Source of the DNA: Acinetobacter populi
GTDB taxonomy: Bacteria > Pseudomonadota > Gammaproteobacteria > Pseudomonadales > Moraxellaceae
Assembly (NCBI RefSeq): GCF_002174125.1
Contig: NZ_NEXX01000006.1
Coordinates: forward strand, 235,370 to 299,369
Reading direction: 5' to 3'
Length of the DNA stretch: 64,000 bases
Both the position numbers and the translations under genes were made by a program. Below the pieces are notes generated by a model. It ran no database searches, was not told the DNA's origin, and saw only the letters and a program-made list of their open reading frames with translations. Below, one piece after another: positions 26,802-36,049 of the stretch (its first letter is position 1; the number at the start of each line of letters is the position of its first letter).

Positions 26802-26877
26802 TGGTGGGCGCTGACGGGATCGAACCGCCGACATTCTGCTTGTAAGGCAGACGCTCTACCAACTGAGCTAAGCGCCC
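26802..26877 (-). tRNA. tRNA-Val (anticodon TAC), copy 3
   Basis: This is the first tRNA of the six-gene array. It has the same TAC-anticodon cloverleaf and encoded CCA as the other Val copies, 20 bases downstream of a consensus -10 box. Confidence 0.98.
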
Positions 26878-26897
26878 ATAGCGTGTTTGTGAGGTGC

Positions 26898-26925
26898 ATT
26901 ATAGAGAATCTTTATCGCCTGTCAA
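26898..26925 (-). promoter_or_regulatory. Consensus sigma-70 promoter of the tRNA array
   Basis: On the minus strand TTGACA (26920-26925) and TATAAT (26898-26903) are both perfect and separated by 16 bases. A GC-containing discriminator (GCACC) follows, as is usual for growth-rate and stringent-controlled stable RNA promoters. Confidence 0.92.
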
Positions 26926-27041
26926 ACGCTTTTACGCATTTTTTTAAAATTTCAGTTCAATTGTCTAAAAAATAAATATTTTAAAGATCAAATAGTTTGC
27001 TTTCGTTGTTTTTTTAAACAACCTCAATTTGCCCGTTAAAT

Positions 27042-27428
27042 TTAACGTTCAATTTGCTCATTCTTTGGTGCTTGCGGCTCCGGACGACACCATAACCAAA
27101 TGGCAACAACCAGCATCACTGTATCTGTAAACAATTTGACCCACCATGGCGCATTAGTGAATAACATGATCACTCCACTGATCAACATCATGATGGACGC
27201 TATCCATTTTGCCCGTCTAGGTACAGTACCATTTTCCCGCCAGTTTCTTAATGTAGGGCCGTATTTGGGATGATTGAGTAACCATGCATCCATTTCCGGC
27301 CACCCTTTTGATGCTGCCCATGCGGCGAGAATTAAAAATACTGTTGTTGGCATTCCTGGTAAAATTGCGCCTATCACACCCAGTATGATAAAAATAACCA
27401 CCAAGCATCGCCAAAAAATTACACGCAT
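27042..27428 (-). CDS. YbaN-family (DUF454) inner-membrane protein
   Basis: This 128-residue protein carries the DUF454/YbaN signature GVIGAILPGMPTTVFLILAAWAASKGWPEMDAWLLNHPKYGPTLRNW followed by a basic segment and two more hydrophobic helices (about residues 74-110). It is predicted to span the inner membrane three or four times. No function is established for the family. It is divergent from the DUF1853 gene about 100 bases away, and no strong ribosome site precedes the ATG at 27428. Confidence 0.85.
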   Translation of the reverse strand: MRVIFWRCLVVIFIILGVIGAILPGMPTTVFLILAAWAASKGWPEMDAWLLNHPKYGPTLRNWRENGTVPRRAKWIASIMMLISGVIMLFTNAPWWVKLFTDTVMLVVAIWLWCRPEPQAPKNEQIER

Positions 27429-27527
27429 GAAAGTTGCTCAAAAGAGGAATAGTGCTAGTATAAAGTTTTTCACTCTGTAGTATGTATACTTTCCCAATGA
27501 GATTTTTCTCAAAAAGCACTTTTGCTC

Positions 27528-28388
27528 ATGTCTTCATCACATTATTTTGAGCCTTGGTTCAATTTCAAAACGCCTATTGTCAGGCAATTGGCATTTGCAA
27601 TTGCCAGTCCCAATCTTATTCACCATTTTCCCGAAGAAATTACACTCACCCGTACCATTGATCTGCATAATGATCAGGCATGGCAAAATTATTATGCTGC
27701 TTATCAGCCCCGTCTTTATGATTTAGATCATCACCCGCAGGAATTAATTGCGTTTTTATCAAAGATTAAAAGTACCCGACTTGGTTTGAGATTTGAAGCA
27801 TTATTATGGTTTTGGTTACAGGATACTCAAAATCAATATTTCGAGTTATTAGGACATAGTATTCAAAGTCATTGCGGTGGGAAAACGCTGGGAGAAATCG
27901 ATTTTTTATTAAGAAATAAAATCAATCATCGTATTGAACACTGGGAAGTCTGTTTAAAATATTATTTGGCTGCCCCCGATTTAAGTTTAAATCAATGGAT
28001 TGGTTTAAATCCACAAGATACTTTTGTGCATAAACTCGATCATCTTAATCAAAAGCAATTTCAGTTTGATCATGCACTCGGTTATCCGATTGAACATCGC
28101 TCTGCCATTGTTAAAGGTCAACTCTATTTACCTACTCATCATGCCAATATTCCAAATTGGTTAAACTGCGCTCGTCGGCTGGGTAAATGGCTGGATCATA
28201 TTCCTACCAAAGGCAAATGGCGACGCTTACATAGACAGGAATGGTTGTGCCCTTTTCTCGACACTGAAAATAGCGATATAGATTTAATTCATTGGTGGAC
28301 AGATGGATTATATTATGATGCCGTACAAAATCATCTTTTAATGTTACGTTTAACCAAGCATAAATCACTTTTTAATATAAAAGTATAG
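27528..28388 (+). CDS. DUF1853 family protein
   Basis: This 286-residue soluble protein fits DUF1853. The core KSTRLGLRFEALLWFWLQD, CGGKTLGEIDFLLRNK and HWEVCLKYYLAA has the E...GEIDF...WEVCLKYY arrangement of PD-(D/E)XK nuclease-like folds, so a nuclease-related activity is possible but unproven. Later it has WIGLNPQDTFVHKLDHL and a tail rich in Trp and His. I start it at the ATG at 27528; a TTG two codons earlier is also in frame and neither has a clear ribosome site. Its neighbours, YbaN-like and entericidin genes, do not explain its role. Confidence 0.78.
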   Translation: MSSSHYFEPWFNFKTPIVRQLAFAIASPNLIHHFPEEITLTRTIDLHNDQAWQNYYAAYQPRLYDLDHHPQELIAFLSKIKSTRLGLRFEALLWFWLQDTQNQYFELLGHSIQSHCGGKTLGEIDFLLRNKINHRIEHWEVCLKYYLAAPDLSLNQWIGLNPQDTFVHKLDHLNQKQFQFDHALGYPIEHRSAIVKGQLYLPTHHANIPNWLNCARRLGKWLDHIPTKGKWRRLHRQEWLCPFLDTENSDIDLIHWWTDGLYYDAVQNHLLMLRLTKHKSLFNIKV

Positions 28389-28537
28389 TGCTATTTGCAT
28401 AAAATCTTTATTTTATACAGTAACGCAACAAGATATAACCTATTCTTCACTGAAAAACCGCATTAAATCAAGCATTCTAATCATGTCTTAGACAAATCCT
28501 CATAACAAACAATTATTGAAATATATGGAGTAAGCTG

Positions 28538-28681
28538 ATGAAGAAAATGCTAGCAACTTTCGCAATTCTATCTGCTGTTGTAATTACTGGTTGTAACACA
28601 TTTAAAGGTGTTGGAGAGGACGTTTCAAAAGCGGGTGATAAAGTTTCACAAGCTGCAACGGATACTCAGAAAAAACTGTAA
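28538..28681 (+). CDS. Entericidin-like small lipoprotein, 47 residues
   Basis: This short open frame encodes a lipoprotein of the entericidin EcnA/EcnB type. It has a signal peptide MKKMLATFAILSAVVITG with lipobox ITGC (lipidated Cys19), followed by NTFKGVGEDVSKAGDKVSQA and a charged end. The motif GxGxDvxxaGdxv is the entericidin signature. GGAG lies 8 bases before the ATG, and a strong terminator follows. In E. coli EcnA and EcnB form an antidote/bacteriolytic pair; only one gene is here, so a toxin-antidote role cannot be claimed. General membrane-stress lipoprotein is a safe description. Confidence 0.85.
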   Translation: MKKMLATFAILSAVVITGCNTFKGVGEDVSKAGDKVSQAATDTQKKL

Positions 28682-28725
28682 TCTACGTGTCAGCTGTTAA
28701 ATCTGTGACAATTTCGTAGATGCAT

Positions 28726-28759
28726 TACCCCTTACATTCATTGTAAGGGGTATTTTTTT
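28726..28759 (+). terminator. Rho-independent terminator after the entericidin gene
   Basis: A perfect 11-bp stem TACCCCTTACA/TGTAAGGGGTA with a 5-nt loop is followed by seven T residues. Confidence 0.92.
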
Positions 28760-28822
28760 ATGCAGTTTTCGTTATTTTCAGCCTAAAATTGTTATACTAT
28801 TACAATAATTCATTATGTATAG

Positions 28823-29965
<1,143 letters not shown>

Positions 29966-29983
29966 TAGAATTTGTTTTAAAGC

Positions 29984-30014
29984 ACTTGCTGGTTGTATGA
30001 ATACACCAGCAAGT
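29984..30014. terminator. Stem-loop between dapE and the ChpC-like gene
   Basis: A perfect 10-bp stem ACTTGCTGGT/ACCAGCAAGT with an 11-nt loop lies between the convergent genes. The T-runs are short, so it is a probable but not strong bidirectional terminator. Confidence 0.6.
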
Positions 30015-30026
30015 TTCGATTGAATT

Positions 30027-30482
30027 TTAGTTCTGAAACAAATCTTTTTGAATATTACTTAAGTGTGGAATTTGATACTGTTGCTCATCCACTTTAACGT
30101 ATTGATAAACAAATTTTGGTGTTTCTCTCTCCACATCCAATACACCCGAAATACGCAAGCGCATACTATCCGGCATTGCATCACATAGGATCGCAAAACG
30201 TGTCGACTCATCATCACCTTCAATCACCAGTGCAGTCACCTCGTGTAGCTCTGGTCGATGCACTATATACGTAGGGAGATGCTTATCATGCCATTCAACT
30301 TCACTCACATTTGCCGGTACATTCATTGCGGATAGCACCATATTCTGTGGCAAAAGGATTGGAGCATCGCCATACACAGGAATAACGTAAGCTTCGATAA
30401 AGCCTGTTGATGTCGCAATCAGACGCTGAATCTGTTCCTGTGTTAAATCCAGTGCTGACTCATGCACAATATCCTGTTGCAT
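30027..30482 (-). CDS. CheW-like chemotaxis adaptor, ChpC-like
   Basis: This 151-residue protein follows chpA by 30 bases and is the last gene of the Pil-Chp operon. The segment EAYVIPVYGDAPILLPQNMVLSAMNVP resembles the start of a CheW fold, and the later ALVIEGDDESTRFAILCDAMPDSMRLRIS fits the second CheW lobe. In Pseudomonas aeruginosa the CheW homologue ChpC sits at the same end of the cluster. CheW proteins couple receptors such as PilJ to the kinase, but this one is divergent, so the assignment rests largely on position plus weak similarity. Confidence 0.68.
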   Translation of the reverse strand: MQQDIVHESALDLTQEQIQRLIATSTGFIEAYVIPVYGDAPILLPQNMVLSAMNVPANVSEVEWHDKHLPTYIVHRPELHEVTALVIEGDDESTRFAILCDAMPDSMRLRISGVLDVERETPKFVYQYVKVDEQQYQIPHLSNIQKDLFQN

Positions 30483-30512
30483 TATCGGCTCCTTTTAAAT
30501 GCATCTTTTGAA

Positions 30513-33500
30513 TTAAAAAACTTTTTCCATGCCCAAAATTTTATGGATATTGTCCAGAAGTTCTGCTTCTTGGAAAGGTTTACCCATATAATCATTCACA
30601 CCCAAACTAAAGGCATGTTCACGATGTTTTTCACCGGTACGTGAAGTAATCATGATGATCGGTAAATGCTTGTGTTGTGAATCATGACGGATGTAATTTG
30701 CCACTTCAAAACCGTCCATACGTGGCATTTCAATATCCAGTAACATCAAGTCTGGTGTAATCGATGCCAGTTTTTCTATCGCTTCTACACCATCTTTAGC
30801 CGTTACGACATCAAAGCCGTTACGTTCCAGTAATCGCGAAGTCACTTTACGTACAGTTACCGAGTCATCGACCACCATCACAGTTCTGCGAGATACGCGA
30901 CTTTCCACAGGCTGCTGCACAATATGTTCAACACGATGTGCCCGGGCAGTGGTTAATACCAGTCGTGAAATATTCTGTCCATCAAGAATCAGACAGACAC
31001 GACCATCAGCAAGAATGGTTGCACCGCCGACTGAACCGACGGATGACATTTGCTTACCAATAGGTTTAATCACAATTTGCGCACGAGAACCAACCAATTG
31101 ATCTACTTGTAATGCAACCGAACGACCAGCACTATTAAAAATAATTACGGGTACGGAGGAACCCATATTACTAAATACAGGTTTTGCTTGTCCGGTCACA
31201 AACTCACCGACATAACGTAAGCGATAAGAAGTCTGATCCAGCTCAAACTGTTCAGCCTTGCTGTCGTAATATTCGGTCAATGCCACTGGTGATACGCGGA
31301 CAATACGTTCAATTTGTGTAAGTGGTAAAGCAAATTGCTGATCACCAACCCGGACCATTAAGGCATCACTGACTGCCACAGTAGTCGGTACACGAATGGT
31401 AAACTCTGTCCCCTTACCTAATTCCGAATTAACACTAACATGACCACCCAGTGATTTGATTTCACTTTGTACTACATCAAGACCGACACCACGTCCAGAA
31501 ATTTGCGTGACTTTTTTGGCAGTCGTTAATCCGGAATGGAAGATATATTGCATCAGATCGACATCACTGATCTGCATTCCCGGGGTAATCAGGCCATTTT
31601 GCTCGGCTTTCTGCTTAACTGCGTTGACATCAATACCATGACCATCATCAGAAAAAATAACCAGAATATCATTGCCTTCACGGGCAATATTTAAATTGAT
31701 ATGCCCTGTTGTAGATTTACCCAGTTGTTTACGGGTTTCCGGATCTTCAATCCCATGGTCAATTGCGTTACGCAACATATGTTCAAGTGGAGAAACCAGA
31801 CGCTCCAGAATGTTACGGTCCAACTCACCTTCGGTATTCTCAATATTCAACTCAACTGGTCGATTCAGCTGTGTAGAAGTCTGACGTACTAAACGCTGTA
31901 AACGAGGTAGCAATCGGGTAAATGGTACCAGACGTGTACCCATTAAACTTTGCTGTAATTCATTCTGGATACGGGATTGCTGTAATAGCAAATTCTCTGT
32001 ATCGCGAATTTTTTCCGATAATGTGGTTTTAAAATCAATTAAATCCGATGCAGATTCCGCCAGTGATTTTGACAACTGATTCAATGCCGAATATTGGTCC
32101 ATTTCTAGTGGATCAAACTCACCATAACGCTGACCTGTTATTTCATGTTTCACCAGAATTTGTGTTTCCAACTCACCTTCCATTCGACGCAGCTGATCCG
32201 CAAGACGCTGAATGGCAAGTTCCATTTCCGACAAAGTGAAATTCATTTGTCCCAAATCCAGTTCGATACGGGAACGGTTAATGGCACTTTCACCAGACAG
32301 GTCAATCATTTTCTCAACCAAATCGGCAGAAATACGGATTTGTTCCTGTGCCTGTGTTTCCTGATTCTTCTCAACTTCTGCATACATCGGTGGTGGTGTC
32401 GAGCCATCACCTTGTACCATGTCATATTGTACAACTGTAGCAAAGTCAATCGTTTCACTGCCCAGCTCTTCATCGGCAGGCAGCAGTGAATCCTGATATT
32501 TAATCGCTTGCAGACGCGCTTTTAACTCACTTGCACCATCAAAGCTGCCATTTAAAATGGCATGATGCAACCAGGCTTGCGCCTGTTGAATTAGATGATC
32601 ATAGCGTTCGGATGTAAATTGATGAATTGAAAACCGCTCAAATACTGTTTCAAGTTGATATGCAATATCAGCAATCAACTGTTCATGCACAACGCGGGAA
32701 TTACCTTTCAAGGTATGATATGCACGTTGCAAATTCAGCAAAGTACGACGGTTATTACGATCATTACGCCATTGCTCGAATACGGTTTCGCCTTGTTCCA
32801 GCAATTCCTGTGCTTCTTCGATATAGCTTTCCACAATGACAATTTTTTCTTCATCACCTTCAGCAATCGCCTGTGCGAGCAGTGGCGGAATCGTAGAATC
32901 AAGCTTATCTACTTCTACTGGTACTTCAGCAGATAACAAGGCTGTTTCAGCGCTATGTTGATCCTGAGTTTCAACAGAAACCGGCTCTACAACATCAGAG
33001 TTAACAGATTCAGGCAATTCTGGAATATGTTGAGCAGCATCTGTAATCGTATTTTCTGTTGCCGTACTGTCTGCTGAGATATGTTCTGCGGCTAGATTTT
33101 CTGTTGCTGTATCCGTATTAGTCTCAATGATTTGTGCATCAACCTCAGACTGGTCATGTTGCACCAATGACTGAATACTCAAATCAGCAACTGTCTTACC
33201 TGCTGCTATGCGATGTAAATCGGCAATTAAAGCAGGATTTGCTTCATCAATGGCTTGATCACGTAATTTTTGCAATCTAATGGCAATATCATCTTGTACA
33301 TAACGAATCGTTTGCAGGACTTGTGTAGAAGGCACAATTTGCCCATTCAATACACGTTCATAAATATTTTCCAGTTCATGTGCAATCTCACCAAGATGGC
33401 TTGCCTGAACCATATTTGCCCCACCTTTTAAGGTATGCAAATAGCGAAACAGATTTTTTAAAAGTTGTGTATTTTCTGGATTCTGCTGCCACGCATTGAA

Positions 33501-35876
33501 ATCGGTATCCATTGCCGCAACCAGTTCATCAGACTCTTCCAGAAAGATGTCCAGCAGCTCATCATCAAAGCCTTGTGGCTCAGACATGAATTCGGCATGG
33601 TGTTGTTCATCTTGCGATGTAATAACCTGATCTGGCTGATCCAAAGTTGAAGTCTGTTGAACAGAAAAATCTGGTGCAACATATTCAAAATCAATTGAAT
33701 GATGCTGTGCAGTAGATTGATCCTGATCGGCATCCTGCACTTGATCCTGGACAGAATCCACATGCTCAGAAAATATAGATGTGGCTGTCTGCTCTGCGTT
33801 GCTCTCGTCTACATCGTCAAATACAATGGTTGGTTTAGCCTGTAAACCAGATTGTTCCGCATGAGAAATCGCTCTTAAACTAGCGATCAGATCAGGATTG
33901 TCCTCATCAATGGCATGCTCACGTAATCGTTGCAAACGTGCAGCAATCTCATCTTGTGCATACCGTATGCTTTGCATCGCTGTGACAGACGGCTGAATCC
34001 GACCGCTTAAGATACGCTCATAAATACTTTCCAGCTCATGTGCAATCTCACCTAAATGGGTCGCTTGAATCATATTTGCACCACCTTTTAAGGTATGCAA
34101 ATAACGAAATAAATCCTTTAAAACCTGTGTATTTTCAGGATTCTGCTCCCAAAGATTAAAATCTGCATCCATTGCAGCCACAAGCTCATCAGATTCTTCT
34201 AGAAAGATATCTAGCAATTCGGCATCAAATACTGTATTGGCATGTTGTGTTTGTATATGATCACTGCTTTCGATATCTGCATGTTCTGTGTTATTACCTT
34301 GCAACACAGGATCGTCAGATAAAGTGCTTTCAGATGAAGCGCTTTCAGGCAATACACTGTCCGCCAAGTCTAGAGAAGTATAATGTACATCAATCGCCTG
34401 AATATCTGCCAATACTTGCTCAAACTCAGCCTCAACCAGATGAGTAATGGCAACATTCTGACCTGATGCCAGACCATCAAAAGCCTCTATCAGATATTGA
34501 TGTAAAGCCTGAACTTTTTGTAATACATCCAGATGCTGTTCTACAGAAATTTCTTGAGCCAATAGGGCTTGATAACACTGTTCTAAATACTGGGTAATTT
34601 TACGTAAGGACTCAGTTTGTTTGGCATTCAAATGCGTTTGTAAAACTTCAGCTTGTTCTAATAAACTGATCAAATACCCCGTTAGACCAGCTTCGGCTTC
34701 TTCAACAAAAGCAAACTCGGCATCAAGTAAATCATTAATCCCTAAATCCAGAAGCTTGGAAACCAGCCCTTGCGTATTATTGTCATTGCTATCGGCACCA
34801 TAATCCGCCTCGAACATAGCAAAAGTATTTGCAAAAGCCTGATCTAGCAAGACCAATTGATCAGATGTCTTATCGTCAGACAACACACCGATATAGGCAT
34901 TCACATATTCATGATATTCAAGTAATAACTGTTTTTCTGCGTTTAATTGCTGATATCGATCCTGATCAATATGTTTAAACACATTTTCTACATTGCTACT
35001 GGCTGCAAAAATCGAATCAACACCCACCATGCCAGAACTACCACGAATCGTATGTACAGCCCGGATCAACTGGTTAAATTCTTCAACACTAGGTTCATGT
35101 TGTAAATGCAAAAAGCTAGAAATAATCTGTAAATGTTCTGTACTTTCTTCCAGAAAGATTTCCAGTGTTTGATCTTCGACACTTTCAATATCGGCTACAC
35201 TTTCAGCATCATCTATATTTTCACCTTTTACGAGATGATTGATTTCTTCTATATTTTCAGTATGTTCCACATCCTCTACAGGTTCAAGCTTGTCAAGCTC
35301 TACTGGACTTGAAATCGTTTCCTCAATCTCAGGCTGTGATGTGTGAGATTCAAATATACTTTCACCGACATCTTCAGTCGGAATATCCTGGGTTTGATAA
35401 TAATCAATGGTGAAACGTAATACAGATTCAACTTCCTGCATGTCACGTAACCGATTTGCTGTCACAATCCATGGACGGATATCAATCTGATGACCATCAC
35501 CGCTTTCAAAATCCTGAACCAGTGTTTTATATAAGCTTGCAACAGAATAAACCAGTTCCTGTACATCTTTGTTTAGTGCGATCACCCCTGCCATCACACG
35601 ATTTAACATTTCCTCCACCGCCCAGGCAAGTTCACCAGATGGTAAGGCACCCGCCATACGACCAGAACCCTTTAAGGTATGAAAAGAACGACGTATATCG
35701 GTCAGAATCGCCTGATTTGATGGATTATCAAGCCACTGCGGCAATGCAAAATCCAGAAACTCGATAATTTCCTGTACTTCTTCAATAAAAATTTCACGAA
35801 TTTCTGGGTCCTGATCTTTCAATTGATCAGTAGGAAGCTCAATATGACTAATTAATTCTTTTAAAACTTCGTTCAT
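30513..35876 (-). CDS. chpA: ChpA hybrid histidine kinase/response regulator of the Pil-Chp system
   Basis: This 1787-residue cytoplasmic CheA-type kinase controls type IV pilus twitching. It has five Hpt domains with phospho-histidines at His66 (FHTLKGSG), His275 (VHTIRGSS), His594 and His814 (LHTLKGGAN in both) and His1054 (YHTLKGNS). Acidic, Gln/Ser/Thr-rich linkers separate them. Then come a dimerisation helix region (about 1180-1335), the HATPase domain (LEHMLRNAIDHG, FSDDGHGID, GRGVGLDVV), a CheW domain (about 1500-1645) and a C-terminal receiver (Asp1714 in LLDIEMPRMDG, Lys1766). P. aeruginosa ChpA is longer, with more phosphotransfer domains. The third and fourth Hpt modules are near copies 660 bases apart. 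An extra hairpin separates it from pilJ. Confidence 0.95.
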   Translation of the reverse strand: MNEVLKELISHIELPTDQLKDQDPEIREIFIEEVQEIIEFLDFALPQWLDNPSNQAILTDIRRSFHTLKGSGRMAGALPSGELAWAVEEMLNRVMAGVIALNKDVQELVYSVASLYKTLVQDFESGDGHQIDIRPWIVTANRLRDMQEVESVLRFTIDYYQTQDIPTEDVGESIFESHTSQPEIEETISSPVELDKLEPVEDVEHTENIEEINHLVKGENIDDAESVADIESVEDQTLEIFLEESTEHLQIISSFLHLQHEPSVEEFNQLIRAVHTIRGSSGMVGVDSIFAASSNVENVFKHIDQDRYQQLNAEKQLLLEYHEYVNAYIGVLSDDKTSDQLVLLDQAFANTFAMFEADYGADSNDNNTQGLVSKLLDLGINDLLDAEFAFVEEAEAGLTGYLISLLEQAEVLQTHLNAKQTESLRKITQYLEQCYQALLAQEISVEQHLDVLQKVQALHQYLIEAFDGLASGQNVAITHLVEAEFEQVLADIQAIDVHYTSLDLADSVLPESASSESTLSDDPVLQGNNTEHADIESSDHIQTQHANTVFDAELLDIFLEESDELVAAMDADFNLWEQNPENTQVLKDLFRYLHTLKGGANMIQATHLGEIAHELESIYERILSGRIQPSVTAMQSIRYAQDEIAARLQRLREHAIDEDNPDLIASLRAISHAEQSGLQAKPTIVFDDVDESNAEQTATSIFSEHVDSVQDQVQDADQDQSTAQHHSIDFEYVAPDFSVQQTSTLDQPDQVITSQDEQHHAEFMSEPQGFDDELLDIFLEESDELVAAMDTDFNAWQQNPENTQLLKNLFRYLHTLKGGANMVQASHLGEIAHELENIYERVLNGQIVPSTQVLQTIRYVQDDIAIRLQKLRDQAIDEANPALIADLHRIAAGKTVADLSIQSLVQHDQSEVDAQIIETNTDTATENLAAEHISADSTATENTITDAAQHIPELPESVNSDVVEPVSVETQDQHSAETALLSAEVPVEVDKLDSTIPPLLAQAIAEGDEEKIVIVESYIEEAQELLEQGETVFEQWRNDRNNRRTLLNLQRAYHTLKGNSRVVHEQLIADIAYQLETVFERFSIHQFTSERYDHLIQQAQAWLHHAILNGSFDGASELKARLQAIKYQDSLLPADEELGSETIDFATVVQYDMVQGDGSTPPPMYAEVEKNQETQAQEQIRISADLVEKMIDLSGESAINRSRIELDLGQMNFTLSEMELAIQRLADQLRRMEGELETQILVKHEITGQRYGEFDPLEMDQYSALNQLSKSLAESASDLIDFKTTLSEKIRDTENLLLQQSRIQNELQQSLMGTRLVPFTRLLPRLQRLVRQTSTQLNRPVELNIENTEGELDRNILERLVSPLEHMLRNAIDHGIEDPETRKQLGKSTTGHINLNIAREGNDILVIFSDDGHGIDVNAVKQKAEQNGLITPGMQISDVDLMQYIFHSGLTTAKKVTQISGRGVGLDVVQSEIKSLGGHVSVNSELGKGTEFTIRVPTTVAVSDALMVRVGDQQFALPLTQIERIVRVSPVALTEYYDSKAEQFELDQTSYRLRYVGEFVTGQAKPVFSNMGSSVPVIIFNSAGRSVALQVDQLVGSRAQIVIKPIGKQMSSVGSVGGATILADGRVCLILDGQNISRLVLTTARAHRVEHIVQQPVESRVSRRTVMVVDDSVTVRKVTSRLLERNGFDVVTAKDGVEAIEKLASITPDLMLLDIEMPRMDGFEVANYIRHDSQHKHLPIIMITSRTGEKHREHAFSLGVNDYMGKPFQEAELLDNIHKILGMEKVF

Positions 35877-36010
35877 AAGCTTTGCTTCTTCTATACCATC
35901 AAATGCTGTGTGAACAATAAATTTTCAAACCCGATCTTTCTATTTCAATCTGAGAATCCATTTGTTGTTCGTATGAGCAAATACATTTTATTCAATATAA
36001 GCTGGAGTCA

Positions 36011-36040
36011 ATCAGGTGCACCCCCATGATGGCACCTGAT
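36011..36040 (-). other. Intercistronic stem-loop between pilJ and chpA
   Basis: A perfect 9-bp stem ATCAGGTGC/GCACCTGAT with a 12-nt loop lies 10 bases past the pilJ stop, in the 173-base gap before chpA. It has no T-run, so it looks like an attenuator or mRNA stabiliser rather than a full terminator. Confidence 0.5.
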
Positions 36041-36049
36041 ATAACATAA

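Noticed and set aside
26082..26862. Open frames through the tRNA region reading LVERLPYKQNVGGSIPSAPT and VRISACHAEGRGFESRPLRH
   Set aside because: These are translations of the tRNA-Val and tRNA-Asp genes themselves, a well-known annotation artefact; the cloverleaves explain the sequence.
32145..32489. 114-residue plus-strand frame inside chpA
   Set aside because: Antisense shadow of a conserved kinase gene with unlikely composition (Phe/His/Gln-rich) and no ribosome site.
33200..34250. Repeat within chpA as a mobile element or CRISPR-like array
   Set aside because: The repeat stays in frame, has period 220 codons and encodes Hpt domains; it is an internal gene duplication.
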